A DNA stretch of 64,000 nucleotides from contig NZ_JAHBGB010000041.1 in the NCBI RefSeq assembly GCF_018390555.1, forward strand, positions 186,001 through 250,000, read 5' to 3'. Shown piece by piece: positions 45,271-54,958 of this stretch. Below the pieces are notes generated by a model that ran no database searches, was not told where the DNA came from, and worked only from the letters and a program-made list of their open reading frames with translations. The stretch is from Ancylobacter oerskovii. Its GTDB lineage: Bacteria; Pseudomonadota; Alphaproteobacteria; Rhizobiales; Xanthobacteraceae. The number at the start of each line of letters is the position of its first letter. Position 1 is the stretch's first letter. The position numbers and the translations under genes are program-made.

Positions 45271-45930
45271 CTATCTCTTCGGTGCCGCGAGGCCCAGCGT
45301 CTCCGCCATCCGCACGAGATCCGCGAGGGAGCGGGCGTTCATCTTCTTCATGACATGGCCGCGATGGATCTTCACGGTGATCTCGCTGAGGCCGATCTGC
45401 GCCGCCACCTGCTTGTTCATCAGCCCGGAGGTGACGAGCGCCATCACCTCCTTCTCGCGGGCGGTCAGGGTTTCGTAGAGTTCCTGGACCCCGGCCACCG
45501 CCCTGTCGGCCTGCCGGCGCGCGCGGTCCTGCTCGATCGCCGCCGAGACGGCGTCGAGAATGTCCTGGTCGCGGAAGGGCTTGGTGAGGAAGTCCACCGC
45601 GCCCGCCTTCATCGCCCGCACCGTCATCGGGATATCGCCGTAGCCGGTCATGAAGATCACCGGCATGTTGCGCTCGCTGCGGGCGAGCTGCGACTGGAAG
45701 TCGAGCCCGCTCACCCCGGGCAGGCGGATGTCGAGCACCAGGCAGCGCGGCACGTCCGGCAGCCGGGCGGCGAGGAATTCCGCCGCCGAGCCGAACAGCT
45801 CGACGCTGAGGCCGATGGAGCGGAACAGGCTGGAAAGCGCCTCGCGCAGGGACGGATCGTCGTCGACCACGATCACCATGGGCTCGGCGGGCTCGGCGGC
45901 GGCGCGGCGCGGGGGAGGGGTCGCAATCAC
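45271..45930 (-). CDS. FixJ/NarL-type two-component response regulator
   Basis: A 219-residue transcription activator. The receiver domain has phospho-Asp67 ([16 protein letters not shown]) and Lys in FLTKPFRDQ. The C-terminal LuxR helix-turn-helix (about 150-212) reads [20 protein letters not shown] and [16 protein letters not shown]. Its GTG start overlaps the kinase stop codon (GTGA), so the upstream kinase is its cognate partner. Its targets may include the divergent poxB. Confidence 0.94.
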   Translation of the reverse strand: MIATPPPRRAAAEPAEPMVIVVDDDPSLREALSSLFRSIGLSVELFGSAAEFLAARLPDVPRCLVLDIRLPGVSGLDFQSQLARSERNMPVIFMTGYGDIPMTVRAMKAGAVDFLTKPFRDQDILDAVSAAIEQDRARRQADRAVAGVQELYETLTAREKEVMALVTSGLMNKQVAAQIGLSEITVKIHRGHVMKKMNARSLADLVRMAETLGLAAPKR

Positions 45931-47444
45931 GGGGTCGGCTCCTTGAGCGCGGGCAGGATCACGCGGAAGGTCATTCCGCGATCGGCATTGGGGAGGGCTT
46001 CGATGCGGCCCATATGGGTCTCGACGATCGAGCGGCAGATCGACAGGCCGAGCCCCATACCCTGGGACTTGGTGCTGTGGAACGGCTCGAAGAGCCGCGG
46101 CATCGCCTCCGCCGCGACGCCGGCGCCGCGGTCGACGACGGCGATCTCGACGACCGGCTCGCCGGCCTCGTCGCGTCCCGGCCGCGAGCGCACCACCAGC
46201 GGCCGGCTGCCGGCGAGCCCGTCCATCGCCTGGGCGGCGTTGATGACGAGATTGGTCAGCACCTGCTGCAGCTGCACGCGGTCGCCCCTCACCAGCGGCA
46301 GGTCCGCCGCGAGGTCGAGCTGCGGCCGGGCGCGGTGATGCTGCAGCTCCCGCTCGATGATGGCCAGCGTCTCCTCGATCAACGGGTTGAGCGCCACCGG
46401 CTCGTGGCGGAGCTCGTCCCGGCGCGACAGCGCCCGCAGCCGGGCGACCACGTCGCCGGCGCGGCGGCCATTGGCGATCATCCGCTCCACCGAGGCGCTG
46501 GCCTCGGCGACGTCCGGCACCGGCCGGCGCAGCCAGCGCAGCCCCGCCTCGCCATTGGTGACCACCGCCGCGAGCGGCTGGTTCACCTCATGGGCGATCG
46601 ACGCCATCAGCTGGCCGAGCGTCGCCATCCGCGTCACCTGCGCCAGCTCGGCCTGCGCCTTCAACAGCCGTTCCTCGGCCTGCTTGCCGGCGGTGATGTC
46701 GTTGTTGGTCTCCATGGTGGCGACCGGCCGCCCCTGGGGATCGCGGTGCTGCGACCAACGGCTGGCGACGACGACATGGGTGCCGTCGCGGCGGGTGTGG
46801 CGCAGCTCGCCTTCCCAGCGGGCGTCGCGTTGCAACTGCGCGTTCGAGGCCTCGCGGCTGACCGGGAAGACGGTGCGCAGCAGCTCCGTGGTCTTGCGGC
46901 CGGTGGCCTCGCCGGCGGGCCAACCATAGAGCTCCTCCGCGCCGCGATTCCAGTAGAGGATGGTGTCGGCGGCGTCGCGCACCAGAATGGCGTCGTGGGT
47001 CAGGTCGAGCAGCGCCGCCTGGCCGTGCATCATCTCGCTGGAGCGGCTGTGGCGGAGCGAGAGCAGGGTGACGATGCCGATGGCGACGGTGGCGACCACC
47101 GCGCGCATCACCGCCTGCAGGTCGTAGCGGTCGCCATGGACGGCGAGAAAGCTGACGGCGGTGAGGGCGATGCAGATCGCCCCGGCCAGCAGGATGCCGC
47201 GCGGGGTGAGCCGGTCCGCCGCCAGCATCACCGCCGCGACATAGAGCACGGCGATGGCGATATCGAGCTGCGTCAGCGTATCGACGGCGAAGATGGCCGC
47301 GGCGAGCAGCGCCGCAAAGACGGGCGCCAGCGATCCGCCGGGCCGCAGCAGGGCGGCAAGGCGAGCGCTCACCGCGCGGCTCCGCGTCGCGGACGCCCGG
47401 GGCGCGGGCGGGAAGGGCACGGGCAGCGGGAGGCCGCCATCCAT
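45927..47444 (-). CDS. Membrane PAS-domain sensor histidine kinase, cognate to the FixJ-like regulator
   Basis: About 505 residues: membrane segments (about 40-135), one PAS domain ([32 protein letters not shown]), HisKA with phospho-His in [15 protein letters not shown], and HATPase ([28 protein letters not shown]). It resembles the kinase at 40864-42777, minus its second PAS region. ATG 47444 is preferred to an upstream start at 47486. It is divergent from poxB across 194 bases. Confidence 0.92.
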   Translation of the reverse strand: MDGGLPLPVPFPPAPRASATRSRAVSARLAALLRPGGSLAPVFAALLAAAIFAVDTLTQLDIAIAVLYVAAVMLAADRLTPRGILLAGAICIALTAVSFLAVHGDRYDLQAVMRAVVATVAIGIVTLLSLRHSRSSEMMHGQAALLDLTHDAILVRDAADTILYWNRGAEELYGWPAGEATGRKTTELLRTVFPVSREASNAQLQRDARWEGELRHTRRDGTHVVVASRWSQHRDPQGRPVATMETNNDITAGKQAEERLLKAQAELAQVTRMATLGQLMASIAHEVNQPLAAVVTNGEAGLRWLRRPVPDVAEASASVERMIANGRRAGDVVARLRALSRRDELRHEPVALNPLIEETLAIIERELQHHRARPQLDLAADLPLVRGDRVQLQQVLTNLVINAAQAMDGLAGSRPLVVRSRPGRDEAGEPVVEIAVVDRGAGVAAEAMPRLFEPFHSTKSQGMGLGLSICRSIVETHMGRIEALPNADRGMTFRVILPALKEPTP

Positions 47445-47512
47445 CCTCGGGGGGCAGGGATACACATCATGTTGCCATGCTAGCAAAATCCCTCTCCCGC
47501 AAGCCTATACAC

Positions 47513-47541
47513 TCGTATGTTTTTCATCGGCCGATCGTATG
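47513..47541. promoter_or_regulatory. TCGTATG direct repeats upstream of poxB
   Basis: TCGTATG occurs at 47513-47519 and 47535-47541, 22 bases apart (two helical turns), in the poxB/kinase divergent gap. This spacing suits a dimeric LuxR-type activator. Assignment to the adjacent FixJ-like protein is speculative. Confidence 0.35.
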
Positions 47542-47638
47542 CCGGGGAAAGCAAATGTAGAATTGAGCCCGAGGCTGGATCATCGATAGTCGCCCGGTCG
47601 TCTTGAAAATCCCACCTCCCGTTCGAAGGGCACCTGCC

Positions 47639-49372
47639 ATGAGCCGAAACATCGCCGAGCTGACCATCGCGACCCTGACCCAGATCGGGGTCAAGCGGAT
47701 CTATGGCGTTGTGGGCGACAGCCTCAACGGCCTCACCGACGCCATCCGCCGGACCGAGGCCATCGACTGGGTGCATGTGCGCCACGAGGAGGTCGCCGCC
47801 TTCGCCGCCGCCGGCGAAGCGGCGATCACCGGCGAGCTGGCGGTGTGCGCCGGTTCCTGCGGGCCGGGCAACCTGCACCTGATCAACGGCCTGTTCGACG
47901 CCCAGCGCTCGCGCGTGCCGGTGCTGGCGATCGCCGCGCAGATCCCGTCCTCGGAGATCGGCGGCGGCTATTTCCAGGAGACGCACCCGCAGAACCTGTT
48001 CCGCGAGTGCTCGGTCTATTGCGAGCTGGTTTCCGACCCGGCGCAGATGCCCTTCGTGCTGGAGAACGCCATCCGCGCCGCCATCGGCCAACGCGGCGTC
48101 GCGGTGGTGGCGATACCCGGCGACATCGCGCTGAAGCCAGCGCCTGCCCGGCCGACCTCCGCCAATGCCGGGCTCAAGCCGCCGGCGCCGGTGGTGCGGC
48201 CCGCCGAGGACGAGATCGATGCGCTCGCCGCGCTGCTCAACGGCGCCGAGCGCGTCACCCTGTTCTGCGGCCGCGGCTGCGCCGGCGCGCATGCGCCGCT
48301 GATGGCGCTGGCGGAAAAGCTCAAGAGCCCGGTCGTGCATGCGCTGGGCGGCAAGGAGCATGTCGAATACGACAACCCCTACGATGTCGGCATGACCGGC
48401 TTCATCGGCTTCGCCTCCGGCTACGAGGCGATGCATGCCTGCGACGTGCTGCTGCTGCTCGGCACCGACTTCCCCTACAAGCAGTTCCTGCCGGCCGGCA
48501 TCAAGATCGCCCAGGTCGACATCCGCCCCGAGCAGCTCGGCCGGCGCTGCGCGCTGGAGCTCGGCCTCGTCGGCGACGTGGCGGCGACGCTCGACGCGCT
48601 CATCCCCAAGCTCGCCGTGAACGAGGACCGCACCCATCTCGACGAGGCGGTGGCGCGGTATCGCACGTCGCGCAAGGGGCTGGACGACCTCGCCACCGGC
48701 ACGCCGGGCAACAAGCCGATCCACCCGCAATATCTGGCACGCCTCGTCAGCGAGGCGGCGGCGGAAGACACGGCCTTCACCTTCGACGTCGGCACCCCGA
48801 CCATCTGGGCGGCGCGCTACCTGACCATGAACGGCAAGCGTCGCCTGGTCGGCTCGCTGGTGCACGGCTCGATGGCCAATGCCATGCCGCAGGCGATCGG
48901 CATCCAGGCGTCGCAGCCGGGCCGGCAGGTGGTGTCGCTCTCCGGCGATGGCGGCTTCACCATGCTGATGGGCGACCTCATCACGCTGAAGCAGGAAAAG
49001 CTGCCGGTGAAGGTGGTGATCTTCAACAACGGCACGCTCGGCTTCGTGGCGCTGGAGATGAAGGCGAACGGCTTCGTTGAGATCGGCACCAACCTCGAAA
49101 ACCCGGACTTCGCGGCGATGGCGCGGGCCATGGGCATCCATGGCGTGCGGGTGGAGGACCCGGGCGACCTGCCGGGCGCGATCGCCGACGTGTTCGCCCA
49201 TGACGGCCCGGCGGTGCTGGACGTGGTGACGGCGCGGCAGGAACTCTCCATGCCGCCGACCATCGAGCTCGCCCAGGCCAAGGGCTTCGGCTTGTGGATG
49301 GTCCGCGCGGTGATGAGCGGGCGCGGCGACGAGGTGCTCGACCTCGCAAAGACCAATTTGCTGCGGCGCTGA
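47639..49372 (+). CDS. poxB: Pyruvate:quinone oxidoreductase (pyruvate oxidase)
   Basis: A 577-residue peripheral membrane flavoenzyme that converts pyruvate to acetate and CO2, passing electrons to ubiquinone. Catalytic Glu50 lies in [19 protein letters not shown], and the ThDP/Mg motif runs from [16 protein letters not shown] to [17 protein letters not shown]. Length and motifs match E. coli PoxB (572). The ATG at 47639 follows GAAGGG. It is divergent from a two-component pair, which suggests redox- or growth-phase control. Confidence 0.94.
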   Translation: MSRNIAELTIATLTQIGVKRIYGVVGDSLNGLTDAIRRTEAIDWVHVRHEEVAAFAAAGEAAITGELAVCAGSCGPGNLHLINGLFDAQRSRVPVLAIAAQIPSSEIGGGYFQETHPQNLFRECSVYCELVSDPAQMPFVLENAIRAAIGQRGVAVVAIPGDIALKPAPARPTSANAGLKPPAPVVRPAEDEIDALAALLNGAERVTLFCGRGCAGAHAPLMALAEKLKSPVVHALGGKEHVEYDNPYDVGMTGFIGFASGYEAMHACDVLLLLGTDFPYKQFLPAGIKIAQVDIRPEQLGRRCALELGLVGDVAATLDALIPKLAVNEDRTHLDEAVARYRTSRKGLDDLATGTPGNKPIHPQYLARLVSEAAAEDTAFTFDVGTPTIWAARYLTMNGKRRLVGSLVHGSMANAMPQAIGIQASQPGRQVVSLSGDGGFTMLMGDLITLKQEKLPVKVVIFNNGTLGFVALEMKANGFVEIGTNLENPDFAAMARAMGIHGVRVEDPGDLPGAIADVFAHDGPAVLDVVTARQELSMPPTIELAQAKGFGLWMVRAVMSGRGDEVLDLAKTNLLRR

Positions 49373-49448
49373 CACGGACGCCGCCATGCCGGGGACGGCG
49401 TGGCGGCGACCCGTTCCGGCGATCCGGCGCGGGGCGGGGGCCAAACGA

Positions 49449-49488
49449 AACGGGGCGGCAAGCCGAACGCTTGCCGCCCCGTTCTTGT
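49449..49488. terminator. Convergent terminator between poxB and the hydrolase
   Basis: AACGGGGCGGCAAG (49449-49462) and CTTGCCGCCCCGTT (49470-49483) form a perfect 14-base stem with a 7-base loop. The plus strand continues with CTTGT and the minus strand with TCGTTTGG, so it can stop transcription from both sides. Confidence 0.85.
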
Positions 49489-49502
49489 CGATGGAAGCCG
49501 GC

Positions 49503-50339
49503 TCAGCCCTTGATGAAGGCGAGCAGGTCGGCGTTCAGCACCTCGGGGTGGGTGGTGAGCATGCCGTGCGGGTAGCCCGGATAGATCTTCAGCGTGCCGT
49601 TCTTCAGCAGCTCGATCGACTTCAGCGCGGCGTCCTTGTAGGGCACGATCTGGTCGTCGTCGCCGTGCAGAACCAGCGTCGGCACCGAGATCGCCTTGAG
49701 GTCTTCGGTCTGGTCGGTCTCGGAGAAGGCCTTGATGCCTTCGTAATGCGCCTTGGCGCTGCCGATCATGCCCTGGCGCCACCAATTGTCGATCACGCCC
49801 TGCGAGACCTTCGCGCCCTCGCGGTTGAAGCCGTAGAAGGGGCCGGCGGGGACATCGACGTAGAACTGCGCGCGATTGGCGGCGAGCGCGGCGCGGAAGC
49901 CGTCGAACACTTCCAGCGGCAGACCCTCGGGATTGGCGTCGGTCTTGACCATCAGCGGCGGCACGGCGGAGACCAGCACCGCCTTGGCGACGCGGCCGGC
50001 CGGCTCGCCGTGCCTGGCGACATAGCGGGCGACCTCGCCGCCGCCGGTGGAATGGCCGATATGCACCGCGTTCTTCAGGTCGAGATGCTCGACCACCGCG
50101 AAGGCGTCGGCGGCGTAATGATCCATGTCGTGGCCGTCGGAGACCTGCGACGAGCGGCCATGGCCGCGGCGGTCATGGGCGACGACGCGGAAGCCCTTCT
50201 GCACGAAGAACAGCAGCTGGGCGTCCCAGTCGTCGGACGACAGCGGCCAGCCATGGTGGAACATGATCGGCTGGGCGTCCTTCGGACCCCAGTCCTTGAA
50301 GAAGATCTCGACGCCGTCCCTGGTGGTGACGAAAGGCAT
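49503..50339 (-). CDS. Alpha/beta hydrolase (non-heme chloroperoxidase / arylesterase type)
   Basis: A 278-residue hydrolase. Nucleophile Ser97 is in [10 protein letters not shown], the acid is in [13 protein letters not shown] and the His in [32 protein letters not shown] and [13 protein letters not shown] mark the cofactor-free haloperoxidase/perhydrolase/aryl-esterase branch. The ATG at 50339 follows GAAGGATCG. The physiological ester is unknown; peracid formation from acetate is a known side activity of the family and would be notable beside poxB. Confidence 0.92.
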   Translation of the reverse strand: MPFVTTRDGVEIFFKDWGPKDAQPIMFHHGWPLSSDDWDAQLLFFVQKGFRVVAHDRRGHGRSSQVSDGHDMDHYAADAFAVVEHLDLKNAVHIGHSTGGGEVARYVARHGEPAGRVAKAVLVSAVPPLMVKTDANPEGLPLEVFDGFRAALAANRAQFYVDVPAGPFYGFNREGAKVSQGVIDNWWRQGMIGSAKAHYEGIKAFSETDQTEDLKAISVPTLVLHGDDDQIVPYKDAALKSIELLKNGTLKIYPGYPHGMLTTHPEVLNADLLAFIKG

Positions 50340-50616
50340 GGTTGCGATCCTTCGAGCTGGCGATAAGGCGGCGGTGGAATGGCAAGCTGCGAAGCACCGC
50401 CGGGTGGCGCGGAAGGTAGAGCGAACGCCGCGACCGGTACGTGACGAATGCACGCCCGCTATCGTGAATGCCCGCCGGCGAGCGGGTGGGAGCCGGTGTC
50501 GCCCGCCCGTCGCAGGCAGCAAGATAGGCCGCCGCGCAGAGGGTGGCTATTGGCGTTCGCGCAATGAATGTCGTGTGATGATGCGATATCCTTTGCGTTG
50601 AAGGCGAGCGGCGACC

Positions 50617-51579
50617 CTAGAGCCGCTGCGGGGCCTCGGCGGCGCGGAGCGCGGCATCCTCGATCTGGATGGTGAGATGCGACAGGCCGAATTCGGCCTG
50701 CATCGCCGCCTGCGCCGCGGCGAGCGTCGCGCGGGCGCGGGCCATGTCCCGCACCACGACATGGCCGCTCATCGCGTCCATGCCGGAGGTGAGCGTCCAG
50801 ACATGCAGGTCGTGCACCGCCTCGACGCCCTCGATGGCCATCAGCGCCGCCTCGATCCGGGCGAGGTCGATGTCGGGCGGCGTGCCTTCCATGAGGATGT
50901 GCACGGCGCCCTTCAGCAGGATCCAGGTGCGCGGCACGATGAACAGGCCGATGCCGGCGCCGACGAGCGGATCGACCAGCGTCCAGCCGGTGAACATGAC
51001 GATGACGGCCGCCAGGATGACGCCGAGCGAGCCGAGCATGTCGGCCAGCACCTCGAAATAGGCGCCCTTGACGTTGAGGCTCTCGCTCGAACCCGCCGAC
51101 AGTAGCCGCATGCTGACGAGGTTCACCGCCAGGCCGGCGACGGCGACCGCCAGCATCGGGCCGCCGATGATCTCCGGCGGATTCAACAGCCGCTGCCAGG
51201 CCTCGTAGAGGATGAACACCGTCACCACCAGCAGCACGACAGCATTGGCGAGCGCCGCCAGCACCTCCATGCGGACATAGCCATAGCTGTTGCCCGGGGT
51301 GGCGGGGCGCTCGGCGAAGCGGATGGCGACCAGCGCCAGCACGAGGCCGCCGGCATCGGTGAGCATGTGCACGGCATCGGCGACCAGCGCCAGGCTGCCG
51401 GTCCACAGGCCGCCGACGACCTCGACCACCATGAAGGAGAAGGTCAGCGCCAGGGCGAGATAGAGCGAGCGCTTGTGCCGTCCGCCGGCCGTGACGAGGG
51501 CGGCGGCATCGCCATGCGAATGTCCGCCGCCATGCGAATGCCCGCTACCATGCGAATGTCCATGCGCATGTTCCGCCAC
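50617..51579 (-). CDS. CDF-family zinc/cation efflux transporter (CzcD/ZitB type)
   Basis: A 320-residue six-helix exporter. The cytoplasmic N-terminus is His-rich (HAHGHSHGSGHSHGGGHSHG). Helix 2 has the canonical DAVHMLTD (His-xxx-Asp), and helix 5 has FEVLADMLGS (Glu-xxx-Asp), as in CzcD-like members. The C-terminal domain carries HDLHVWTLTSGMDAMSGHV. Zinc, possibly also cobalt or cadmium, is likely exported against protons. Confidence 0.94.
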   Translation of the reverse strand: MAEHAHGHSHGSGHSHGGGHSHGDAAALVTAGGRHKRSLYLALALTFSFMVVEVVGGLWTGSLALVADAVHMLTDAGGLVLALVAIRFAERPATPGNSYGYVRMEVLAALANAVVLLVVTVFILYEAWQRLLNPPEIIGGPMLAVAVAGLAVNLVSMRLLSAGSSESLNVKGAYFEVLADMLGSLGVILAAVIVMFTGWTLVDPLVGAGIGLFIVPRTWILLKGAVHILMEGTPPDIDLARIEAALMAIEGVEAVHDLHVWTLTSGMDAMSGHVVVRDMARARATLAAAQAAMQAEFGLSHLTIQIEDAALRAAEAPQRL

Positions 51580-51693
51580 CGCGCTCTCCCCGTTGCCCTG
51601 CTTCCCCGCGCGCCGTGCGGCGCCGCCGGCGATGGTAGTCGATTTTCCGTGACACGCATGCGTGCGACGGCCCCGGGACGCCGCCGAGGCGGC

Positions 51694-52479
51694 TCAGGGG
51701 CTGCGCGAGAGCATCAGCGTGGCGCGGTCCTCCGGCACCTTCAGCCAGCTGCCATCCTCCTGCGCGGCGAAGCGCAGCGGCTCGCCCTTGTCGCCGAGCA
51801 GCAGCAGGTCGCCGGCCTCCAGCCGCCAGCGCTCGGGCGACACGGTGCCGAACAGGGCGGCGCAGGCCGCGTCGGGGGCGAGCGGGTAATCGCCGTCGCC
51901 GAAGGGCTGCTCGCCGAACATCACCGTGCAGAAAGGCGCATCGGGGGCGCGCGACAGCCGCCACAAGCCGAACAGATCGGCGGGGCGCGCCGTGGGCGCC
52001 GCCTGGGCGAGGCGCGGATTGATGAGGAAATACACGCCGTCGCGCTCGCGCAGCGCTTCCCAGGCGCCGCCGGCGCCCTCGGTGAACTCCGCCACCAGCC
52101 TGCCGGACGGGGCGTGCAGGCGGATGGCGTCGCCCGGACCCGGCGACCAGGAGGCGATGTCGGCGGCGAAGGCGATCTGCTCGGCGCAGGCGGCGCGGTC
52201 GAGGGAAAGCGCGAACAGCGGATGGCCGACGCCGGCCGGCGGACGGACGGCCTTGCCCGCCAAGGTGAGATGGCAGATGCGGTCGCCATCGGCATTGGTG
52301 AGCTGATAGGCCTCGGCAAGGCGGCGGGCGACCTGCGCCGGGGTTTCCGGCACGGCGCTTTCCGGCGACTCGCGCGTCGTCGCCTCCTGAGCGTGGAGAA
52401 GGGGAGCCGTCGCGCCCAATCCGCCCACTCCCGCGCAGAGCAGGAGGGCGGAAAGGGACAGGCCGCGACGGCATGTCAT
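51694..52479 (-). CDS. Secreted AprI/Inh-type metalloprotease inhibitor, two domains
   Basis: A 261-residue protein with a signal peptide (LSALLLCAGVGGLGATAPLL, cleavage near HA-Q). Two consecutive beta-barrel units resemble the Inh family. The first is about 45-150 (LTNADGDRICHLTLAG to GVYFLI), the second about 160-260 (GLWRLSRAPDAPFCTVMFG to DRATLML). Each has the Cys pair of the family (IC...AC; FC...AC). No serralysin-type protease gene is in the window. It begins 7 bases after the reductase gene. Confidence 0.82.
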   Translation of the reverse strand: MTCRRGLSLSALLLCAGVGGLGATAPLLHAQEATTRESPESAVPETPAQVARRLAEAYQLTNADGDRICHLTLAGKAVRPPAGVGHPLFALSLDRAACAEQIAFAADIASWSPGPGDAIRLHAPSGRLVAEFTEGAGGAWEALRERDGVYFLINPRLAQAAPTARPADLFGLWRLSRAPDAPFCTVMFGEQPFGDGDYPLAPDAACAALFGTVSPERWRLEAGDLLLLGDKGEPLRFAAQEDGSWLKVPEDRATLMLSRSP

Positions 52480-52486
52480 GGGCGTC

Positions 52487-53491
52487 TCAGCCCCGGACCG
52501 GCGGCCAGGGCGTCTCCGGCACCGGGGTGAGCGGCGGCCGGCCCGCGGCCCAGGCGAGGAGATTGTCGACCACCAGCTGACCCATGGCGTCGCGGGTGAG
52601 CTGCGTCGCCGAGGCGACATGCGGCAGCAGCACGACATTGTCGAGCGCGACCAGCGCCTCCGGCACGTTCGGCTCATGGGCGAAGACGTCGAGCCCGGCG
52701 GCGAGGATGGTGCCGTCCTGCAGCGCGGCGATCAGTGCCGGCTCGTCCACCACCGAGCCGCGCGCGACATTGATCAATACGCCGCGCGGCCCGAGCGCCT
52801 GCAGCACCTCGGCATTGATCATGCGGTCCGTCGCCGCGCCGCCGGGCACGATGACGATCAGCACGTCGACGTCGCGGGCGAGGGCGAGGAGGTCGGGATA
52901 ATGCGGGTAGGCGACGTCGGCGGCCGGCCGGCGGCTGTGATAGGCGATGGGACGGCCGAAGCCTTCGAGCCGCCGGGCGATCGCCTGGCCGATGCGGCCC
53001 ATGCCGACGATGCCGATGGAACGGTCGCGCAGCGTCGCGGTGAGAGGGAAGCCGCCGGTCGGCCATTTGCCGGCGCGCAGATAGCGCTCGGCCTGCGGCA
53101 GGCGGCGGACGGCGGCGAGGGTGAGCGCGAGGGTGAGGTCGGCCACCTCGTCGTCCAGCACGCCGGGGGTGTTGGTGACGACCACGCCGCGCGTGCCGGC
53201 GGCGGCGGCATCGACGGAATCGTAGCCGACGCCGAAATTCGAGACGATCTCCAGCTGCGGCAGCGCGTCCATCAGATCGGCGGTGACGCGGCGGCGGGCG
53301 GTGGCGCCGACCCCGGTGGCGATGGCGCGGATGCGCGGACCCGCCTGCGCCAGCACCGCATCGCCGTCCGCCCCGTCGAGCCGGTGCACGGTGAAGTGCG
53401 CGGCGAGCTGCTTCTCGATCATCGGCATCAGCGGGCCGGTCTGCAGAAGCTCGATGCGATCGGCGGGGCGGGCGGTCGGGGATTCGGACAT
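52487..53491 (-). CDS. D-2-hydroxyacid dehydrogenase (glyoxylate/hydroxypyruvate reductase type)
   Basis: A 334-residue NAD(P)H-dependent reductase. The nucleotide site is VGMGRIGQAIARRLEGFG, with YHSRRP after the second strand; the Arg residues favour NADPH. Catalytic Arg is in NVARGSVVDE, Glu in FAHEPNVPE and His in LLPHVASAT. It would reduce glyoxylate or hydroxypyruvate, which links it functionally, though not by position, to gcl and hyi. Confidence 0.92.
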   Translation of the reverse strand: MSESPTARPADRIELLQTGPLMPMIEKQLAAHFTVHRLDGADGDAVLAQAGPRIRAIATGVGATARRRVTADLMDALPQLEIVSNFGVGYDSVDAAAAGTRGVVVTNTPGVLDDEVADLTLALTLAAVRRLPQAERYLRAGKWPTGGFPLTATLRDRSIGIVGMGRIGQAIARRLEGFGRPIAYHSRRPAADVAYPHYPDLLALARDVDVLIVIVPGGAATDRMINAEVLQALGPRGVLINVARGSVVDEPALIAALQDGTILAAGLDVFAHEPNVPEALVALDNVVLLPHVASATQLTRDAMGQLVVDNLLAWAAGRPPLTPVPETPWPPVRG

Positions 53492-53754
53492 GTCAGGCTC
53501 CTTCGCGTCGCGGGCTATTCGTCACCAAAGCGCCGGCGCTGGCAATCCGTCTTCCGCAGGATCGGCAGCCTGCCGGCCGGTTCCCGGAGAGTTGCGGCGG
53601 TATCGGGAGGTGGGTCGGGGACGGGGCGGGAGCGCGGCGAACATTGCCGGGGATCGCCGGCAGCGGAGCCGCGCCGGAGCAGGGGAGACAGGCGCGCAGC
53701 GCGTGCGGCCGCGCCACAAGGGGCGGTGAACGGCCCGGTGATCGCGTGGAGGAC

Positions 53755-54243
53755 CTAAGCCGGCTCCTCGACCTCGTCGGACTGCTCGTCCAGATCGGGA
53801 TCGTCGGCGCCGAGCTTGGTGGAGAGGTTCTTCTCGATGCGGCGCAGCAGCTTGCGTAGGCGCTTGCGGTCCTTGCCGTCGATGCCGCCGATCATGGTGT
53901 CTTCGAGCGAGTCCCAGATGTCGTCGATGGCGCCGGCACGGACGCGGCCCTCATCGGTGAGATGGACGCGCACCAGCCGGGCGTCGGTATCGGAGGCCTT
54001 GCGTACCAGCAGGCCTTGCGCGGCGAGGCGTCCCACGGTCTTGGAGGCGGTGGGCGGGCGCACGCGCAGCGCGTTGGCGAGCTCCGACATGGTGCGGCCA
54101 TCCATGTCGAACAGCAGCTTGAGCACCGTCTCCTGCCCCGGAAACAGGCCGAGTTCCTGAAGCCGCCGCGCCGCGAGGGCGCGCTGGAGGCGCGCGGCAT
54201 GCTGCAGGCGAAGACCGATGCTCTTGTCGAACCCGTCCTTCAT
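53755..54243 (-). CDS. MarR-family transcriptional regulator
   Basis: A 162-residue winged-helix repressor. MSELANALRVRPPTASKTVG is the recognition region and ASDTDARLVRVHLTDEG the wing. The C-terminus is acidic and unusually long (TKLGADDPDLDEQSDEVEEP). I chose the ATG at 54243 because the ATG at 54279 lies inside a perfect operator-like palindrome. It follows the quinone reductase on the same strand and is the probable regulator of that locus. Confidence 0.9.
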   Translation of the reverse strand: MKDGFDKSIGLRLQHAARLQRALAARRLQELGLFPGQETVLKLLFDMDGRTMSELANALRVRPPTASKTVGRLAAQGLLVRKASDTDARLVRVHLTDEGRVRAGAIDDIWDSLEDTMIGGIDGKDRKRLRKLLRRIEKNLSTKLGADDPDLDEQSDEVEEPA

Positions 54244-54268
54244 GGAACGCCCCGTCGACCGCATGGCG

Positions 54269-54285
54269 GCAACAACCATTGTTGC
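54269..54285. promoter_or_regulatory. MarR-type operator palindrome
   Basis: GCAACAA-CCA-TTGTTGC is a perfect 7-3-7 inverted repeat, 26 bases upstream of the marR start codon. The length and symmetry suit a MarR dimer, so autoregulation is likely. Confidence 0.75.
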
Positions 54286-54346
54286 AGCAGAAACAGCGTG
54301 TCATGACAGGAACATGGCGGCAAACGCCGATTTCGTCAAAAACTTG

Positions 54347-54949
54347 CTATATGCCCGGATTTTTGAGCCGGGCGAAGCGTTCCTCGATCCGGCTAAGAAA
54401 GGCGGTTCGCTTTTCGAGGCTGACCGAATCCATGCCGTGCAGCGCCAGCCAGAGCTTGGGCGCCCGCGGGTGGACGATGCCGCCAATGCCGTCGAGCAGG
54501 ATCCGCCGCCCGGGCTGGCCGATCCAGCGCCACCAGAACCAGGGCGAGCCCAGCGTCGAGACCGCGGCGATGAGGCGGATATTGGTGAGGTGTCGCTCCA
54601 GCGGCCGGAAGGGCCTGGGCATGCCGAAGGTCTCGAACGGCACCAGCACGCGGTCGAGCCAGCCTTTCAGCATCGCCGGCGGGCCGTACCACCAGGTGGG
54701 GGCGACGAAGACGAGGGCGTCGGCCGCCTTCACCCGGTCGAGATGGTCGGCCACCGGCAGGCGGTTGAGGCCGGGCGTGTGGTAGTTGCGCCGCTCCTCC
54801 TCGGTGAGCGCCGGCTGGAAATTGTCGGCATAGAGATCGATCAGGTCGGCCTCGTGGCCGCCCCTGGCGAGGCCGCGCAGCACCGCGTCGCGCAGCGCCG
54901 CGCCGTAGCTGTCCGGCACCGGATGGCAGAAGACGACGAGCGCGCGCAT
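54347..54949 (-). CDS. NAD(P)H:quinone reductase, flavodoxin-fold (DT-diaphorase/MdaB type)
   Basis: A 200-residue FMN/FAD quinone reductase. MRALVVFCHPVPDSYGAAL is the phosphate-binding start, and VFVAPTWWYGPPAMLKGWLDRVLVPFE is the hallmark of the Flavodoxin_2 family. MarR-type repressors often control such genes in response to quinones or electrophiles, and a marR lies just downstream. It begins 9 bases after the FAD oxidase. Confidence 0.92.
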   Translation of the reverse strand: MRALVVFCHPVPDSYGAALRDAVLRGLARGGHEADLIDLYADNFQPALTEEERRNYHTPGLNRLPVADHLDRVKAADALVFVAPTWWYGPPAMLKGWLDRVLVPFETFGMPRPFRPLERHLTNIRLIAAVSTLGSPWFWWRWIGQPGRRILLDGIGGIVHPRAPKLWLALHGMDSVSLEKRTAFLSRIEERFARLKNPGI

Positions 54950-54958
54950 GGCCGGCTC

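Noticed and set aside
47639-49372. Acetolactate synthase instead of pyruvate oxidase
   Set aside because: The length, the [18 protein letters not shown] segment, the C-terminal membrane-binding type end and the lack of an ilvN-like partner favour PoxB.
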